Of a DNA stretch of 57,778 nt, positions 46,401 through 54,707 are shown in pieces (position 1 is the stretch's first letter; the number at the start of each line of letters is the position of its first letter). This stretch comes from Filobacillus milosensis. Lineage in GTDB: Bacteria > Bacillota > Bacilli > Bacillales > Alkalibacillaceae. Under the pieces are notes generated by a model. It worked only from the letters and a program-made list of their open reading frames with translations. It was not told the DNA's origin and ran no database searches. The stretch covers positions 1-57,778 of the forward strand of contig NZ_SOPW01000020.1 in NCBI RefSeq assembly GCF_004402015.1, read 5' to 3'. The position numbers and the translations under genes were made by a program.

Positions 46401-46525
46401 ATGAGCGAAGGTGGCGACTCCTGTGGGAGCAGCGCGTGCTGAAGATCCACTTTGAAAAGAAAATGATTTTTCTTTTCAAAGTTAGCTGAAGCCGTGCCCA
46501 CGGAAAGCGTCCACCGAAAGCGAAT
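46401..46525. repeat. Dispersed palindromic repeat, copy B
   Basis: Same outline as 13691-13831: it opens GCGAAGGTGGCGACTCCTGT and closes GCCCACGGAAAGCGTCCACC. Pairings GGTGG (46410-46414) with CCACC (46511-46515) and GTGGG (46423-46427) with CCCAC (46497-46501) hold the ends together. Where copy A has GGCGG/CCGCC, both arms have changed here. The centre forms its own perfect 15-bp hairpin (46449-46463 with 46468-46482). No open frame. Confidence 0.78.
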
Positions 46526-46560
46526 CACAATATCAACAACGGACTTAAACAGAGCCAATA

Positions 46561-46606
46561 AAAAAAGAACGGTCTGAGCGAAAAAGCCTAGACCGTTCTG
46601 CTTTTA
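46561..46606. terminator. Terminator between the MCP and BCCT genes
   Basis: Stem AGAACGGTCT/AGACCGTTCT with a long loop. On the minus strand it is followed by a run of Ts and closes the BCCT gene. Confidence 0.82.
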
Positions 46607-46619
46607 AAACTTACCGAAT

Positions 46620-48278
46620 TTATTCATTTTTTTCATCGTTTGTTTCATCATTATATTGCTCTCTAGTTCCTTTTTTCTTCATACGTCTTTGTCTAATCTT
46701 CTCTCTAATCTTTTTATAATCAAGAACAATTGTTTTACGTCTATATTTATCATCAGCTTTTAAGTCACCATTAGATGCCCTCATGAATGACCAAGCTAAT
46801 AAGAAGAATATAAATATTAATGGAAAACCTCCGACTATACTGGCTGTTTGTAACGTCCCTAAACCGCCTAAGAACATTAAAGTTAGTGGAAGTATACATA
46901 GGGTGAATGCCCAAAATAATCGATTCCAACGTTCTGGCTCTCCATCTTCAACTTCTTTCTGTGTCACAGATGCTAAGATATATGAGCTCGAGTCAAAGGT
47001 TGTAGCTAAAAATACAACAGATAAGACTACAAAGATTAGAACCATGAATTTAGCAAATGGCAATTGATTAATGATTGAAATTATGGCTATTGGTGCCCCC
47101 TGGTCATTCAATACAGATACGACATCATAAGCACCTGTTAGTTGTAGATATAAACCAAAGTTCCCCATAATACCGAAGAATAATAAACAACCTAGTGATC
47201 CATATACAATTGTCCCAACAATGACTTGCCTTATTGTTCGTCCCCTTGAAATACGAGCAATAAACAAACCGACAAATGGTGCGTACACAAGCCACCATGC
47301 CCAGTAGAAAACAGTCCAAGATTCTGGGAAACCAGTTTCTTTAAACCCTTCAAAATTAGCAAACGGTTCTGTCCAAGTACTCATATGAAAGAAGTTATCT
47401 AGAATTAAACCAATACTATTAGTTGTTGCCTCGGAGATAAATAATGTTGGCCCTGTTACAAAAATAAATATTAATAAAAATACAGCTAATATTAAGTTGA
47501 AATCACTTAGGCGTTTAATCCCTTCATTTAATCCCATATAAGCACTAAGCGCAAATATGGCAGTCACGCCTAATAATATAGCTGTCCTTAATACCATCGT
47601 ATCCTCAAGTCCCGTTAGATCGGTAATACCTGAGGTGATTAAAGGGGTACCTAAAGCAAGTGTGGTACCTGCCCCGCCTAATAACCCAAAAATAAAAAGT
47701 ACATCTACGACTTTACCGATGAAAGTATCTGAAACGCCTCCAAGAAGTGGTCTTAACGTTTCACTTACCTTGATGATAGGTTTTTTTCTAACATAAAAGA
47801 AATACGCCATAGGTACGGCTGGTAAACAATACATTGCCCAGGCAATAGGACCCCAGTGAAATATACCATAGGTGGATGCCCATTGAATTGTTTCTAATTG
47901 CTGTTTCGAAGGGTCAATACCCAAAGGTGGTCCTTGATAATAATAGGCCCATTCGATTGTGCCCCAGTATAAGATACTCGAGCCAATTCCAGCACTGAAT
48001 AACATACCAGCCCAAGAAGCTGTTCCAAATTCAGGCTTTTCATCTTTTTCTCCTAATTTTACGTGTCCATTTTGACTAAATGCTACAAAGATTAGGAAAA
48101 AGAATACGCCCAGCCCCATTAACAAATACAAAAATCCAAAATTCCCTGAAACAAATGTATTTAATTTATTAACAAATTCAGTTCCCGCTTCAGGAAAAAT
48201 GACTAATGGAACAACAACTCCAAGTAATATTATAAATGCAGCAATAAACGTCGGCCAATCAATAAGTTTTCGATTCAT
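46620..48278 (-). CDS. BCCT-family transporter, divergent (CaiT-like helix 3)
   Basis: A 552-residue, 12-helix betaine/carnitine/choline-family carrier. WTVFYWAWWLVYAPFVGLF and ISRGRTIRQ are conserved. The glycine-rich helix 3 of sodium-coupled carriers (GMGIGLVFWG) is here GIGSSILYWGTIEW followed by YYYQGPPLGI, closer to carnitine antiporter CaiT (SAAVLFWGSIE, YYY) than to OpuD. Substrate and coupling may therefore differ from the carrier at 6902. The C-terminal 50 residues are highly basic then acidic, as in osmosensing BCCT proteins. GGAGAG precedes the start. Confidence 0.88.
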   Translation of the reverse strand: MNRKLIDWPTFIAAFIILLGVVVPLVIFPEAGTEFVNKLNTFVSGNFGFLYLLMGLGVFFFLIFVAFSQNGHVKLGEKDEKPEFGTASWAGMLFSAGIGSSILYWGTIEWAYYYQGPPLGIDPSKQQLETIQWASTYGIFHWGPIAWAMYCLPAVPMAYFFYVRKKPIIKVSETLRPLLGGVSDTFIGKVVDVLFIFGLLGGAGTTLALGTPLITSGITDLTGLEDTMVLRTAILLGVTAIFALSAYMGLNEGIKRLSDFNLILAVFLLIFIFVTGPTLFISEATTNSIGLILDNFFHMSTWTEPFANFEGFKETGFPESWTVFYWAWWLVYAPFVGLFIARISRGRTIRQVIVGTIVYGSLGCLLFFGIMGNFGLYLQLTGAYDVVSVLNDQGAPIAIISIINQLPFAKFMVLIFVVLSVVFLATTFDSSSYILASVTQKEVEDGEPERWNRLFWAFTLCILPLTLMFLGGLGTLQTASIVGGFPLIFIFFLLAWSFMRASNGDLKADDKYRRKTIVLDYKKIREKIRQRRMKKKGTREQYNDETNDEKNE

Positions 48279-48393
48279 CTAATTCTCTCCTTTAATACCC
48301 CATTTATTTATATTTTTAATACCCCAATAGCAATTTTTTAATACTCATTACCTATACTTTGCTGCATACATCCAAAAATTATTTATAGAACAT

Positions 48394-48425
48394 CAAAAAA
48401 AGCTTTGGGAAATACCCAAAGCTTT
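48394..48425 (-). terminator. Terminator of the acylase gene
   Basis: Stem AAAGCTTTGGG/CCCAAAGCTTT with a short loop and a T-run on the minus strand. Confidence 0.9.
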
Positions 48426-48435
48426 CGAGTTTAAA

Positions 48436-50835
48436 TTATTCAGGTTTTAATACGAGACGCTTTCCACCATTCACATCCATCTTAGTTAAATGATAATTTC
48501 CTTCAACCCAATCCATAATCTGATTATCATACCACTTACTTCGGTAATGACCAGCCTGGCCAGGTCCTACGATATGATGCGCCTGATTTATATTCTCTAA
48601 ATCAATTACAAATCTCCATGACGCTCCGTGATTAGTAATACCATTATCTTTAAATGAAGCTGCCATTACAGTGACATTACTTCCACCAACAGGAACGGGT
48701 TCGATCGGATTAAAGAATTCATCCAATATAGATATATTAGATAGTGGGTGCGCAAAATACACTTGGTGGTAATCTCCCCAAGCCCATTCAGACATATTTT
48801 CCCCTTGCATTTCCTCTAATTCATCTATAGTTTTCGTAAAAGCATTGGATATTACTTGTTCTAACCCACCATTTTTTTCAAACCACAATACGTCTTTACC
48901 CTCATATGCTTTCATGATCAGTTGATCAAGATTTTGACCACTTCCTTTAAACATTGAAAGAACTTCTTCAGGAATTTCATCTGCGAATAATTCATCTTCA
49001 ATATGCTTTAATAATCGATGAAATATTAATGGCTGGGGGTTGTCTGCATCATCAACATAATTCCAGCTCTTTAGAGAATCTATTGCTTTTTGTTCTTTTG
49101 ATGATAATTGAGTATTTTCTAATATATCTGTAAATATCGGTGTGAACTGACGTGCTTGTAAATTCATTTGATCCATCTGTAAATCTTTCATATCCTCAAT
49201 GGATAATGAATCAGATTCTTGAAGCACTTCATGAATCCTCGTATATCGGTAAGGTTGTGCCCACATGTGACTAATATGGTAAGGATACTCATCTGATATA
49301 ACCTTATTATTAGCCGTTGCTACAAAACCTTTTTCAGGATTAACGATTCTAGGTAATTCATCGAAAGGAATGAATTCATCCAAATCATATTCACTATTCC
49401 AACCTGGAAGAGGTAATAATGCATGGTCTGGGTCATCATATTTTGGTATTTTTCCATTTGCCTTATAAGCAATGGTTCCATCTTTTGATGCGAATACAAA
49501 GTTTTGAGCTGGGGCATGAAAATCTTCTAATGCCTTCTCAAACTCTTCCCAGTTTTTAGCTCGGTTGATTTTCAATACAGCTGACAGTTCTGGTGTGGCA
49601 TCTAATGCTGTCCAATCGAGTGAAAAAACAGCCTCTTCTCCACCAGTATTATTTGCAAACTCAGATATGACTGGACCATGTATCGTTTCAATAACTTCGT
49701 ACTCAACAGGATCTTGATCTTTTATTTCAATGGTCTCTGTAATAACTTCAGCTTCAACCCATTCATCTTCATATTTAAATTTATGTGGGTCATCTTCATG
49801 TCTCTGTTCTAAATACAACTGTTGAACATCCGGACCAACATTTGTAACACCCCATGCAACATCTTCATTATGACCTAAGATCACACCTGGAATCCCTGCA
49901 AATATCACCCCTGACACATTATATTTGTCTGAATCCAGATGGACCTGATACCAGATTGAGGGTGTTGCTAATCCTAAATGAGGATCATTGGATAACAAAG
50001 GTAAACCTGAATCCGTTTTATCACCACTAACAACCCAGTTATTACTTCCATTGAATTCATGTGTCTTCGGTGCCTGAGTTAAATTAGCTGTGATATCAAC
50101 ATACTCTTCATCTGAAATATTAGTTAAGCCGTCTTCTGGATAGGTCGGAAACAGTTCATAAGCTTCTTCTTCATTAAAATTATGCATCAAATAATAATTA
50201 AACGCTTGACGTTCCCAATGTCCCCCTAAATCATAGGCCATATATTTACCAATAGTTAATGAGTCAATAACCGTCCATTCATCCATACCTTCTACGCCCA
50301 TTAACTTAAATTCGACTGGGAACTTGTTGTCTTTCTTAACTTCCTGGATATACTGGTTTACACCATCTGCATATGCTTCTAAAACTTTAATAGATTCTTC
50401 ATCATATAGCTCAAGCGATTTTTCTGCCGCACGTCTTAACCCCAGTGTTCGAAAATATTTATCCTGGTTTAAAGCCACTTCACCTGCTACTTCGCTTAAC
50501 TCACCTGAAGCTTGTCTACGTGCCATTTCCATTTGAAACAATCGATCTTGAGCAGTAACATAACCTTGCGCAAAAAATAAATCATAATCATTACTCGCAG
50601 TGATATGAGGAACACCATTCTCATCCCTTAATATTTCCACTTGTTCATTTAAACCACTAACACTCTTGGTTCCTTCAGTATCCGCCAACGAGCGATTTAT
50701 GTAGGCGTTTACATATAACAATAAAGAGGCCACCACGAGTAATACAATAACTAAACTAATCAGTGACCATTTAATCCATGGTCGCATTTTCTTTTTATGA
50801 ACAACTTGTTGTTCTTGTTGAATTGCTTCTTCCAT
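48436..50835 (-). CDS. Penicillin acylase (Ntn-hydrolase) family protein, membrane-anchored
   Basis: A 799-residue precursor of the penicillin G acylase/AHL acylase family. A single N-terminal membrane helix (about residues 19-45) without an obvious cleavage site precedes the alpha part (DENGVPHITASNDYDLFFAQGY). The autocatalytic nucleophile is Ser264 in FNGSNNWVVSG, which becomes the beta-chain N-terminus. Later QLYLEQ and the VPVGGSNVTVMA segment are typical. Members hydrolyse amides such as penicillins, N-acyl homoserine lactones or N-acyl amino acids. Acting outside the membrane, it might remove signals or detoxify lactams; the substrate is not readable. Confidence 0.9.
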   Translation of the reverse strand: MEEAIQQEQQVVHKKKMRPWIKWSLISLVIVLLVVASLLLYVNAYINRSLADTEGTKSVSGLNEQVEILRDENGVPHITASNDYDLFFAQGYVTAQDRLFQMEMARRQASGELSEVAGEVALNQDKYFRTLGLRRAAEKSLELYDEESIKVLEAYADGVNQYIQEVKKDNKFPVEFKLMGVEGMDEWTVIDSLTIGKYMAYDLGGHWERQAFNYYLMHNFNEEEAYELFPTYPEDGLTNISDEEYVDITANLTQAPKTHEFNGSNNWVVSGDKTDSGLPLLSNDPHLGLATPSIWYQVHLDSDKYNVSGVIFAGIPGVILGHNEDVAWGVTNVGPDVQQLYLEQRHEDDPHKFKYEDEWVEAEVITETIEIKDQDPVEYEVIETIHGPVISEFANNTGGEEAVFSLDWTALDATPELSAVLKINRAKNWEEFEKALEDFHAPAQNFVFASKDGTIAYKANGKIPKYDDPDHALLPLPGWNSEYDLDEFIPFDELPRIVNPEKGFVATANNKVISDEYPYHISHMWAQPYRYTRIHEVLQESDSLSIEDMKDLQMDQMNLQARQFTPIFTDILENTQLSSKEQKAIDSLKSWNYVDDADNPQPLIFHRLLKHIEDELFADEIPEEVLSMFKGSGQNLDQLIMKAYEGKDVLWFEKNGGLEQVISNAFTKTIDELEEMQGENMSEWAWGDYHQVYFAHPLSNISILDEFFNPIEPVPVGGSNVTVMAASFKDNGITNHGASWRFVIDLENINQAHHIVGPGQAGHYRSKWYDNQIMDWVEGNYHLTKMDVNGGKRLVLKPE

Positions 50836-50956
50836 ATAAATCTCCCCCTCTCATTTAATTTTACAAAAATACTAAAATTTTAACAATTTATTAAAGTTCT
50901 GTGAGATGAATATCTTTATTGAGTAAAATTGTTTACAATGTTATGTGGGTGATACT

Positions 50957-51181
50957 ATGTTGAAATGGATACCAAGAGTCTTATTTATTATTTCATTAAG
51001 TTTATTAGCATTATTGTATGTTGGTCAGCAACTTTCATGGTTATATAGTGCCATACCGATTGCATTCGCTTTTACTGCAATCTTTTCGATTATATTTAGA
51101 AAAAATACACTAAATCAAATAATACTTTTTATATCAATAGGTGTGTTAGCTGGGATGCTGACATTTGCTTTATTGATTTAA
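50957..51181 (+). CDS. Hypothetical 74-residue membrane protein
   Basis: A small hydrophobic protein with three helices, starting MLKWIPRVLFIISLSLLALL. GTGGGTGAT precedes the ATG. It stands 17 bp before the next gene, with which it is probably co-transcribed. Family not recognised. Confidence 0.65.
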   Translation: MLKWIPRVLFIISLSLLALLYVGQQLSWLYSAIPIAFAFTAIFSIIFRKNTLNQIILFISIGVLAGMLTFALLI

Positions 51182-51198
51182 ATTTTGGGGTGACACCA

Positions 51199-51855
51199 GT
51201 GGAAGCAAAGAAAAAAGCAATTATAGCAGGAATCATCGGGTTATGTTTGTTTGGAGCGATAATTTTCTACCTCAGTTACTTGGGTTTGAAAACTGATCCT
51301 GATCAGGTTAAAGAGGTCAAGAAAGAAGCTAAATTATATCTAGAAGAGAAATATAATGAACCATATGAAATTGTTGATACAATGTATGATAACGTTGATG
51401 TTTATGAACAATTTAATTATGCTGCTATTACTAGTTTTGAAGAAAGAAATGACCCATTTAAATTCCTAGTATTCAAACATGCAGATAGCGGTGAGTACAT
51501 GGATAGTTATGTAGCAGAAACCTGGGAGTATGAACTAAAATCCTTTTTAACTCCCCTTTTAAATGAGACATACGGAGAAGATCATATACAAGAATTGTGG
51601 ATGACTTATCCTAAAGATATTGGTCACCAGCTTGGAATTGATTCTACCAACATTCCTTCCTTAAAAGATTATGACGCGAGCCCAATCATTAGAATTACAT
51701 TAAATCGAGGGAAAGAAGAAAACGATGAGGACAAGTTAGAAGATATCATTAAACAAATGGAGCAAGAACTCAATATTAATAGTGGGCATATTACTCTAAG
51801 CTTTAGTGACTCCGCAATTATTTTTAAAGACAAAGATATAAGAAAAGACTTTTAA
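51199..51855 (+). CDS. Hypothetical membrane-anchored protein
   Basis: A 218-residue protein with one N-terminal membrane helix (about residues 9-28) and a soluble, acidic domain outside, probably alpha/beta. No known domain is recognised. The GTG at 51199 is chosen because GGGGTGAC lies 8 bp upstream; GTG at 51190 is less likely. It follows the 74-residue membrane protein and ends at a shared terminator. Confidence 0.68.
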   Translation: MEAKKKAIIAGIIGLCLFGAIIFYLSYLGLKTDPDQVKEVKKEAKLYLEEKYNEPYEIVDTMYDNVDVYEQFNYAAITSFEERNDPFKFLVFKHADSGEYMDSYVAETWEYELKSFLTPLLNETYGEDHIQELWMTYPKDIGHQLGIDSTNIPSLKDYDASPIIRITLNRGKEENDEDKLEDIIKQMEQELNINSGHITLSFSDSAIIFKDKDIRKDF

Positions 51856-51867
51856 TCTCACACATAT

Positions 51868-51896
51868 GAAAAGGAAGCTATGATTAGCTTCCTTTT
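51868..51896. terminator. Bidirectional terminator before the GPx gene end
   Basis: Stem AAAAGGAAGCTA/TAGCTTCCTTTT with a short loop. It overlaps the last codons of the glutathione peroxidase gene. Confidence 0.87.
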
Positions 51897-52504
51897 ATTA
51901 ATTGATCTATATCATTTCTTATTTTTTGTGGCGTTGCTTGAGGTGCGTATCTTCTTAATACACGACCTTCACGATCAACTAGGAATTTAGTGAAATTCCA
52001 TTTAATTTCCCCACCTAAGAATCCTTTTTTCTGTTCTGTTAAAAATTCGAATAAAGGCGACTGATTTTCACCTTTAACATCTACTTTTTGAAACATGGGA
52101 AACGTCACACCATAATTAGTTTGGCAAAAATCCATGATTTCATCTTGGTTTTCAAATTCTTGATTCATAAATTGATCACACGGAAATCCTAAAACGTAAA
52201 AATCTTCACCATTATATTCTTCATATAATTCTTGAAGACCTTCAAATTGAGGTGTGAACCCACATTTACTAGCAGTATTGACGATTAACAATATATGACC
52301 TTTATAATCACTCATAGATTTAATCTGACCACCGCTTGTATTCACATCAACATCATATAGACTCATACCGACACCTCTCTTAATCTTTTTCTCAAAACAC
52401 TCCTTACAATAGAGTTTCCCTTGCTCATGAATTCCATTAAAAAATCCATTTTCACAATAGACAGATCGTGAACAATTTATACATTCCCCAACAAGTTCTT
52501 TCAA
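51884..52504 (-). CDS. Zinc-ribbon/glutathione-peroxidase fusion (BsaA-like)
   Basis: A 206-residue protein. Residues 8-36 form a five-cysteine cluster (C8-x2-C11, C17, C33-x2-C36), LIM- or ribbon-like. Residues 47-206 are a complete thiol peroxidase of the GPx family, with catalytic Cys81 in NTASKCGFTPQ, GFPCDQF and WNFTKFL. The GPx part alone is 160 residues, the size of B. subtilis BsaA. Met47 has its own strong site, GAGAGGTG. The full-length start is TTG at 52504 with TAGGTGAAA, so two products from one frame are possible. It reduces peroxides, probably with thioredoxin. Confidence 0.88.
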   Translation of the reverse strand: MKELVGECINCSRSVYCENGFFNGIHEQGKLYCKECFEKKIKRGVGMSLYDVDVNTSGGQIKSMSDYKGHILLIVNTASKCGFTPQFEGLQELYEEYNGEDFYVLGFPCDQFMNQEFENQDEIMDFCQTNYGVTFPMFQKVDVKGENQSPLFEFLTEQKKGFLGGEIKWNFTKFLVDREGRVLRRYAPQATPQKIRNDIDQLIKGS

Positions 52505-52568
52505 AAGGTTTCACCTACTCTATTACCGAAGGATTAGTCTATTAAACATATGTACACTATGTTAATTA

Positions 52569-52598
52569 ATTATAACAAAGTTGTAACACAAATGTAAA
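52569..52598 (-). promoter_or_regulatory. Promoter of the GPx fusion gene
   Basis: On the minus strand TTTACA (52593-52598), 18-bp spacer, then TATAAT (52569-52574) extended by an upstream TGT. A good vegetative promoter 65 bp before the TTG start; no evident regulator site. Confidence 0.68.
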
Positions 52599-52683
52599 AG
52601 TCTGTTGAAATTTAATGCAAATTGTTTCAAAATTAAAATAAGTGATCAAATTATTGTACGGGCTTAATAATAGAGGTGATTAT

Positions 52684-52827
52684 ATGGGTGTTAAAAAGAA
52701 AATATATAAATTTCTAAGAATTTGGAACGATGTCAGTGCGGTTAAAAAAGGACGTGTAGGAAAACGTGTGGGAAGAAGGGTAGTAGGAAAAGCAACAGGG
52801 AAAGCGTTAAGAAAATTGTTTAAATAG
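52684..52827 (+). CDS. Hypothetical 47-residue highly basic protein
   Basis: A short protein rich in Lys and Arg with a repeated K-R-V-G-x-R pattern (GRVGKRVGRRVVGKATGKAL). AGAGGTGATTAT precedes the ATG. It could bind nucleic acid or membranes. I do not recognise a named family, but the composition and ribosome binding site make it a credible gene. Confidence 0.65.
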   Translation: MGVKKKIYKFLRIWNDVSAVKKGRVGKRVGRRVVGKATGKALRKLFK

Positions 52828-52854
52828 AAGATTTATAATTTGATTTTTGCTTGT

Positions 52855-52960
52855 GTACTCGCCACTATACACCAATGAGTGGCCACTTAATAGGCGATGA
52901 CTCACTACAAACGAAAAAGGGATACCCTGTTAATGACTTTAGGGCACCCCTTATTTATCT
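52855..52960. repeat. Repeat with ACTCGCCACT box and terminator-like hairpin, copy 2
   Basis: TACTCGCCACT, a small GCCACT/AGTGGC hairpin, a second GGCGATGACTC box and a hairpin with arms AAGGG/CCCTT plus ACCCT/AGGGC. The order of parts matches 18384-18478. On the minus strand the hairpin ends in TTTTT and would terminate the PepSY gene. Confidence 0.55.
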
Positions 52961-52987
52961 TCATCACACGTTATGTGTGTTATTTTA

Positions 52988-53674
52988 TTATTTATTTAAA
53001 TCTACTCCTAAAATGGCGCCAGTTTTTGCATCAACTTTAATTTCAGTTGCAATTTCACCTTTTAGTTCAATGTCATAAACCTTACCTTCTTCATCCAATT
53101 CAACTTCTGCCACTTTACCTGAAGCTACTTCTAATGCTGATTTAATAGCTTTTTCCTGACTAATAATTGCTTTAGGATTTTCTACCTTATTTTCAGTTTG
53201 AGCCTTTGCAGATGCATCTGACTCAACTGTAGCTGTTACACTTTCACCTTTTTCAAGATCATCTTTTACTTCAGCTTTCTTTCCAACATTGACTGAAGCT
53301 TTACCTTCCGCTTTTGCTTGAACTTCTTGCTTATTTTCGACTTTTATAACCTTACCAGAATAAGCATTGACATGAACTTCATATACTTCTGAATCATTAT
53401 GAACTTCTACTTCAAAATATGATTGCTGATCCGCTTTTGTTTCTAACTCAACCTCTTCAATAGTACCTTGAACTTCACTAAGTACAATGTCTTCTAACTC
53501 TTCTACACCTATTAACTTATTCATATTAAATTCACACTCTGATTCTGCGACTTTTTTAGCTTCCACATTTGTTTTGTTATTAGTTGTTAATGAATCACTA
53601 AAAGATGTTGCTCCAACTGTACCTCCAACGGCCACTGAACTTGCTAAAGCACCTACTAATAATTTTCGTTTCAT
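52988..53674 (-). CDS. Secreted PepSY-domain protein
   Basis: A 228-residue exported protein with signal peptide (MKRKLLVGALASSVAVGGTV). It carries two PepSY domains (about residues 55-112 and 165-228, each ending VNAYSGKVI or VDAKTGAIL) separated by an Ala/Lys/Glu-rich linker. PepSY domains often inhibit proteases or bind ligands near the membrane. TAGGAGGAATT precedes the ATG. It lies downstream of a second PepSY protein and a sensor kinase, like YkoI near YkoGH in B. subtilis. Confidence 0.85.
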   Translation of the reverse strand: MKRKLLVGALASSVAVGGTVGATSFSDSLTTNNKTNVEAKKVAESECEFNMNKLIGVEELEDIVLSEVQGTIEEVELETKADQQSYFEVEVHNDSEVYEVHVNAYSGKVIKVENKQEVQAKAEGKASVNVGKKAEVKDDLEKGESVTATVESDASAKAQTENKVENPKAIISQEKAIKSALEVASGKVAEVELDEEGKVYDIELKGEIATEIKVDAKTGAILGVDLNK

Positions 53675-53779
53675 AATTAAATTCCTCCTAATCAAATATG
53701 TTGTACTCTAAATATACCTAGTTAAGATGAGAAAACTAATAACAGAATATTAGAAAACGATTAGAATTAAAAAAGAAAA

Positions 53780-53808
53780 TAAAAAGAACAGGGTGAATAC
53801 CCTGTTCT
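53780..53808 (-). terminator. Terminator between the two PepSY genes
   Basis: Stem AGAACAGGGT/ACCCTGTTCT with GAAT loop and a T-run on the minus strand. It overlaps the stop of the upstream PepSY gene, so the downstream one probably has its own promoter. Confidence 0.88.
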
Positions 53809-54652
53809 AATTGCCTTCTTCATTATTTTTATCATCATCTTTTTGGTCCCAAATGGTTGTTGTTGATCCATTAATCGCATTGATTCTGATCGTAACATCT
53901 TGATTAGATGGTAGTTCTAATTCAATAAAATAATACAATGTCCCTTTTATATTCTTAAGTTCTACATCATCTAACTTTCCTTCAATAACACTGGAGGCCT
54001 TTTTAATTGCTTCTTCTTTACTGATGGGAGTATTTTTATCTTTAGGTTGACTCTCTTCACTAAGAATATCACCTTTATAAGCATCAACTTTTAATGTAAT
54101 AATCTCGAGATCTTTTTCAATTTCAATTTTATAAAATGGGTGATCTGTTTCATTTAACTCAATGTTACCGATTTCTCCATCAAAGACTTCTTGAACCTGC
54201 TCAGTTATTTCTGCTTCTTTTAATAAAGATAATGCTTCTTCTTGTTTTTGTTCACTATCTTCCTTTTCATCTGATGATTGATCCTTAGTCTGTTTAGCTG
54301 GATCATTCTGCTCATTGGAATCTTGATTTCCATTTGTTGAGTCATCTTCAGATTCTGGATTATTATCCTTTTTATTTTCAATCAATTCATAATCATATAA
54401 ATCGCCATTTTGTTTGTCGACCATTACTTTGTAAGAGCGAGAATCCGTGTTAACAATAACCGAATAGTGTTGTTTTTCTTCTTCAATCTGATCTATATCT
54501 CCTGAGAATCGTTTTAATACGATGTCCTCGGCCTCTTCTTTAGTAATATTTTCAGCTGAAGAGGTACCAAAAACAAATTGTTGTGCTAAAACAAACACAA
54601 CAACCGTTATGATTGCACCTCCTAACATCCATAAAATTCGTTCTTTTATCAT
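53807..54652 (-). CDS. Membrane-anchored PepSY-domain protein
   Basis: A 281-residue protein with one N-terminal membrane helix (about residues 8-28). A first PepSY domain follows (about 35-92), then a very acidic, asparagine- and glutamine-rich linker (95-140), then two more PepSY units (about 145-205 and 210-275). It lies 55 bp behind the sensor kinase gene, in the same direction, so it is likely part of that operon. It may sense or restrain an extracytoplasmic step read by the kinase. Confidence 0.85.
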   Translation of the reverse strand: MIKERILWMLGGAIITVVVFVLAQQFVFGTSSAENITKEEAEDIVLKRFSGDIDQIEEEKQHYSVIVNTDSRSYKVMVDKQNGDLYDYELIENKKDNNPESEDDSTNGNQDSNEQNDPAKQTKDQSSDEKEDSEQKQEEALSLLKEAEITEQVQEVFDGEIGNIELNETDHPFYKIEIEKDLEIITLKVDAYKGDILSEESQPKDKNTPISKEEAIKKASSVIEGKLDDVELKNIKGTLYYFIELELPSNQDVTIRINAINGSTTTIWDQKDDDKNNEEGN

Positions 54653-54707
54653 GTGATCATCCTTAATACATCTTTTTATCTATATATTAAACGTTAGAAA
54701 TTAAAAT

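Noticed and set aside
46226-46558. 110-codon frame on the minus strand over the palindromic repeat
   Set aside because: It combines the reverse of the MCP gene end with the repeat, without ribosome binding site or recognisable protein features.
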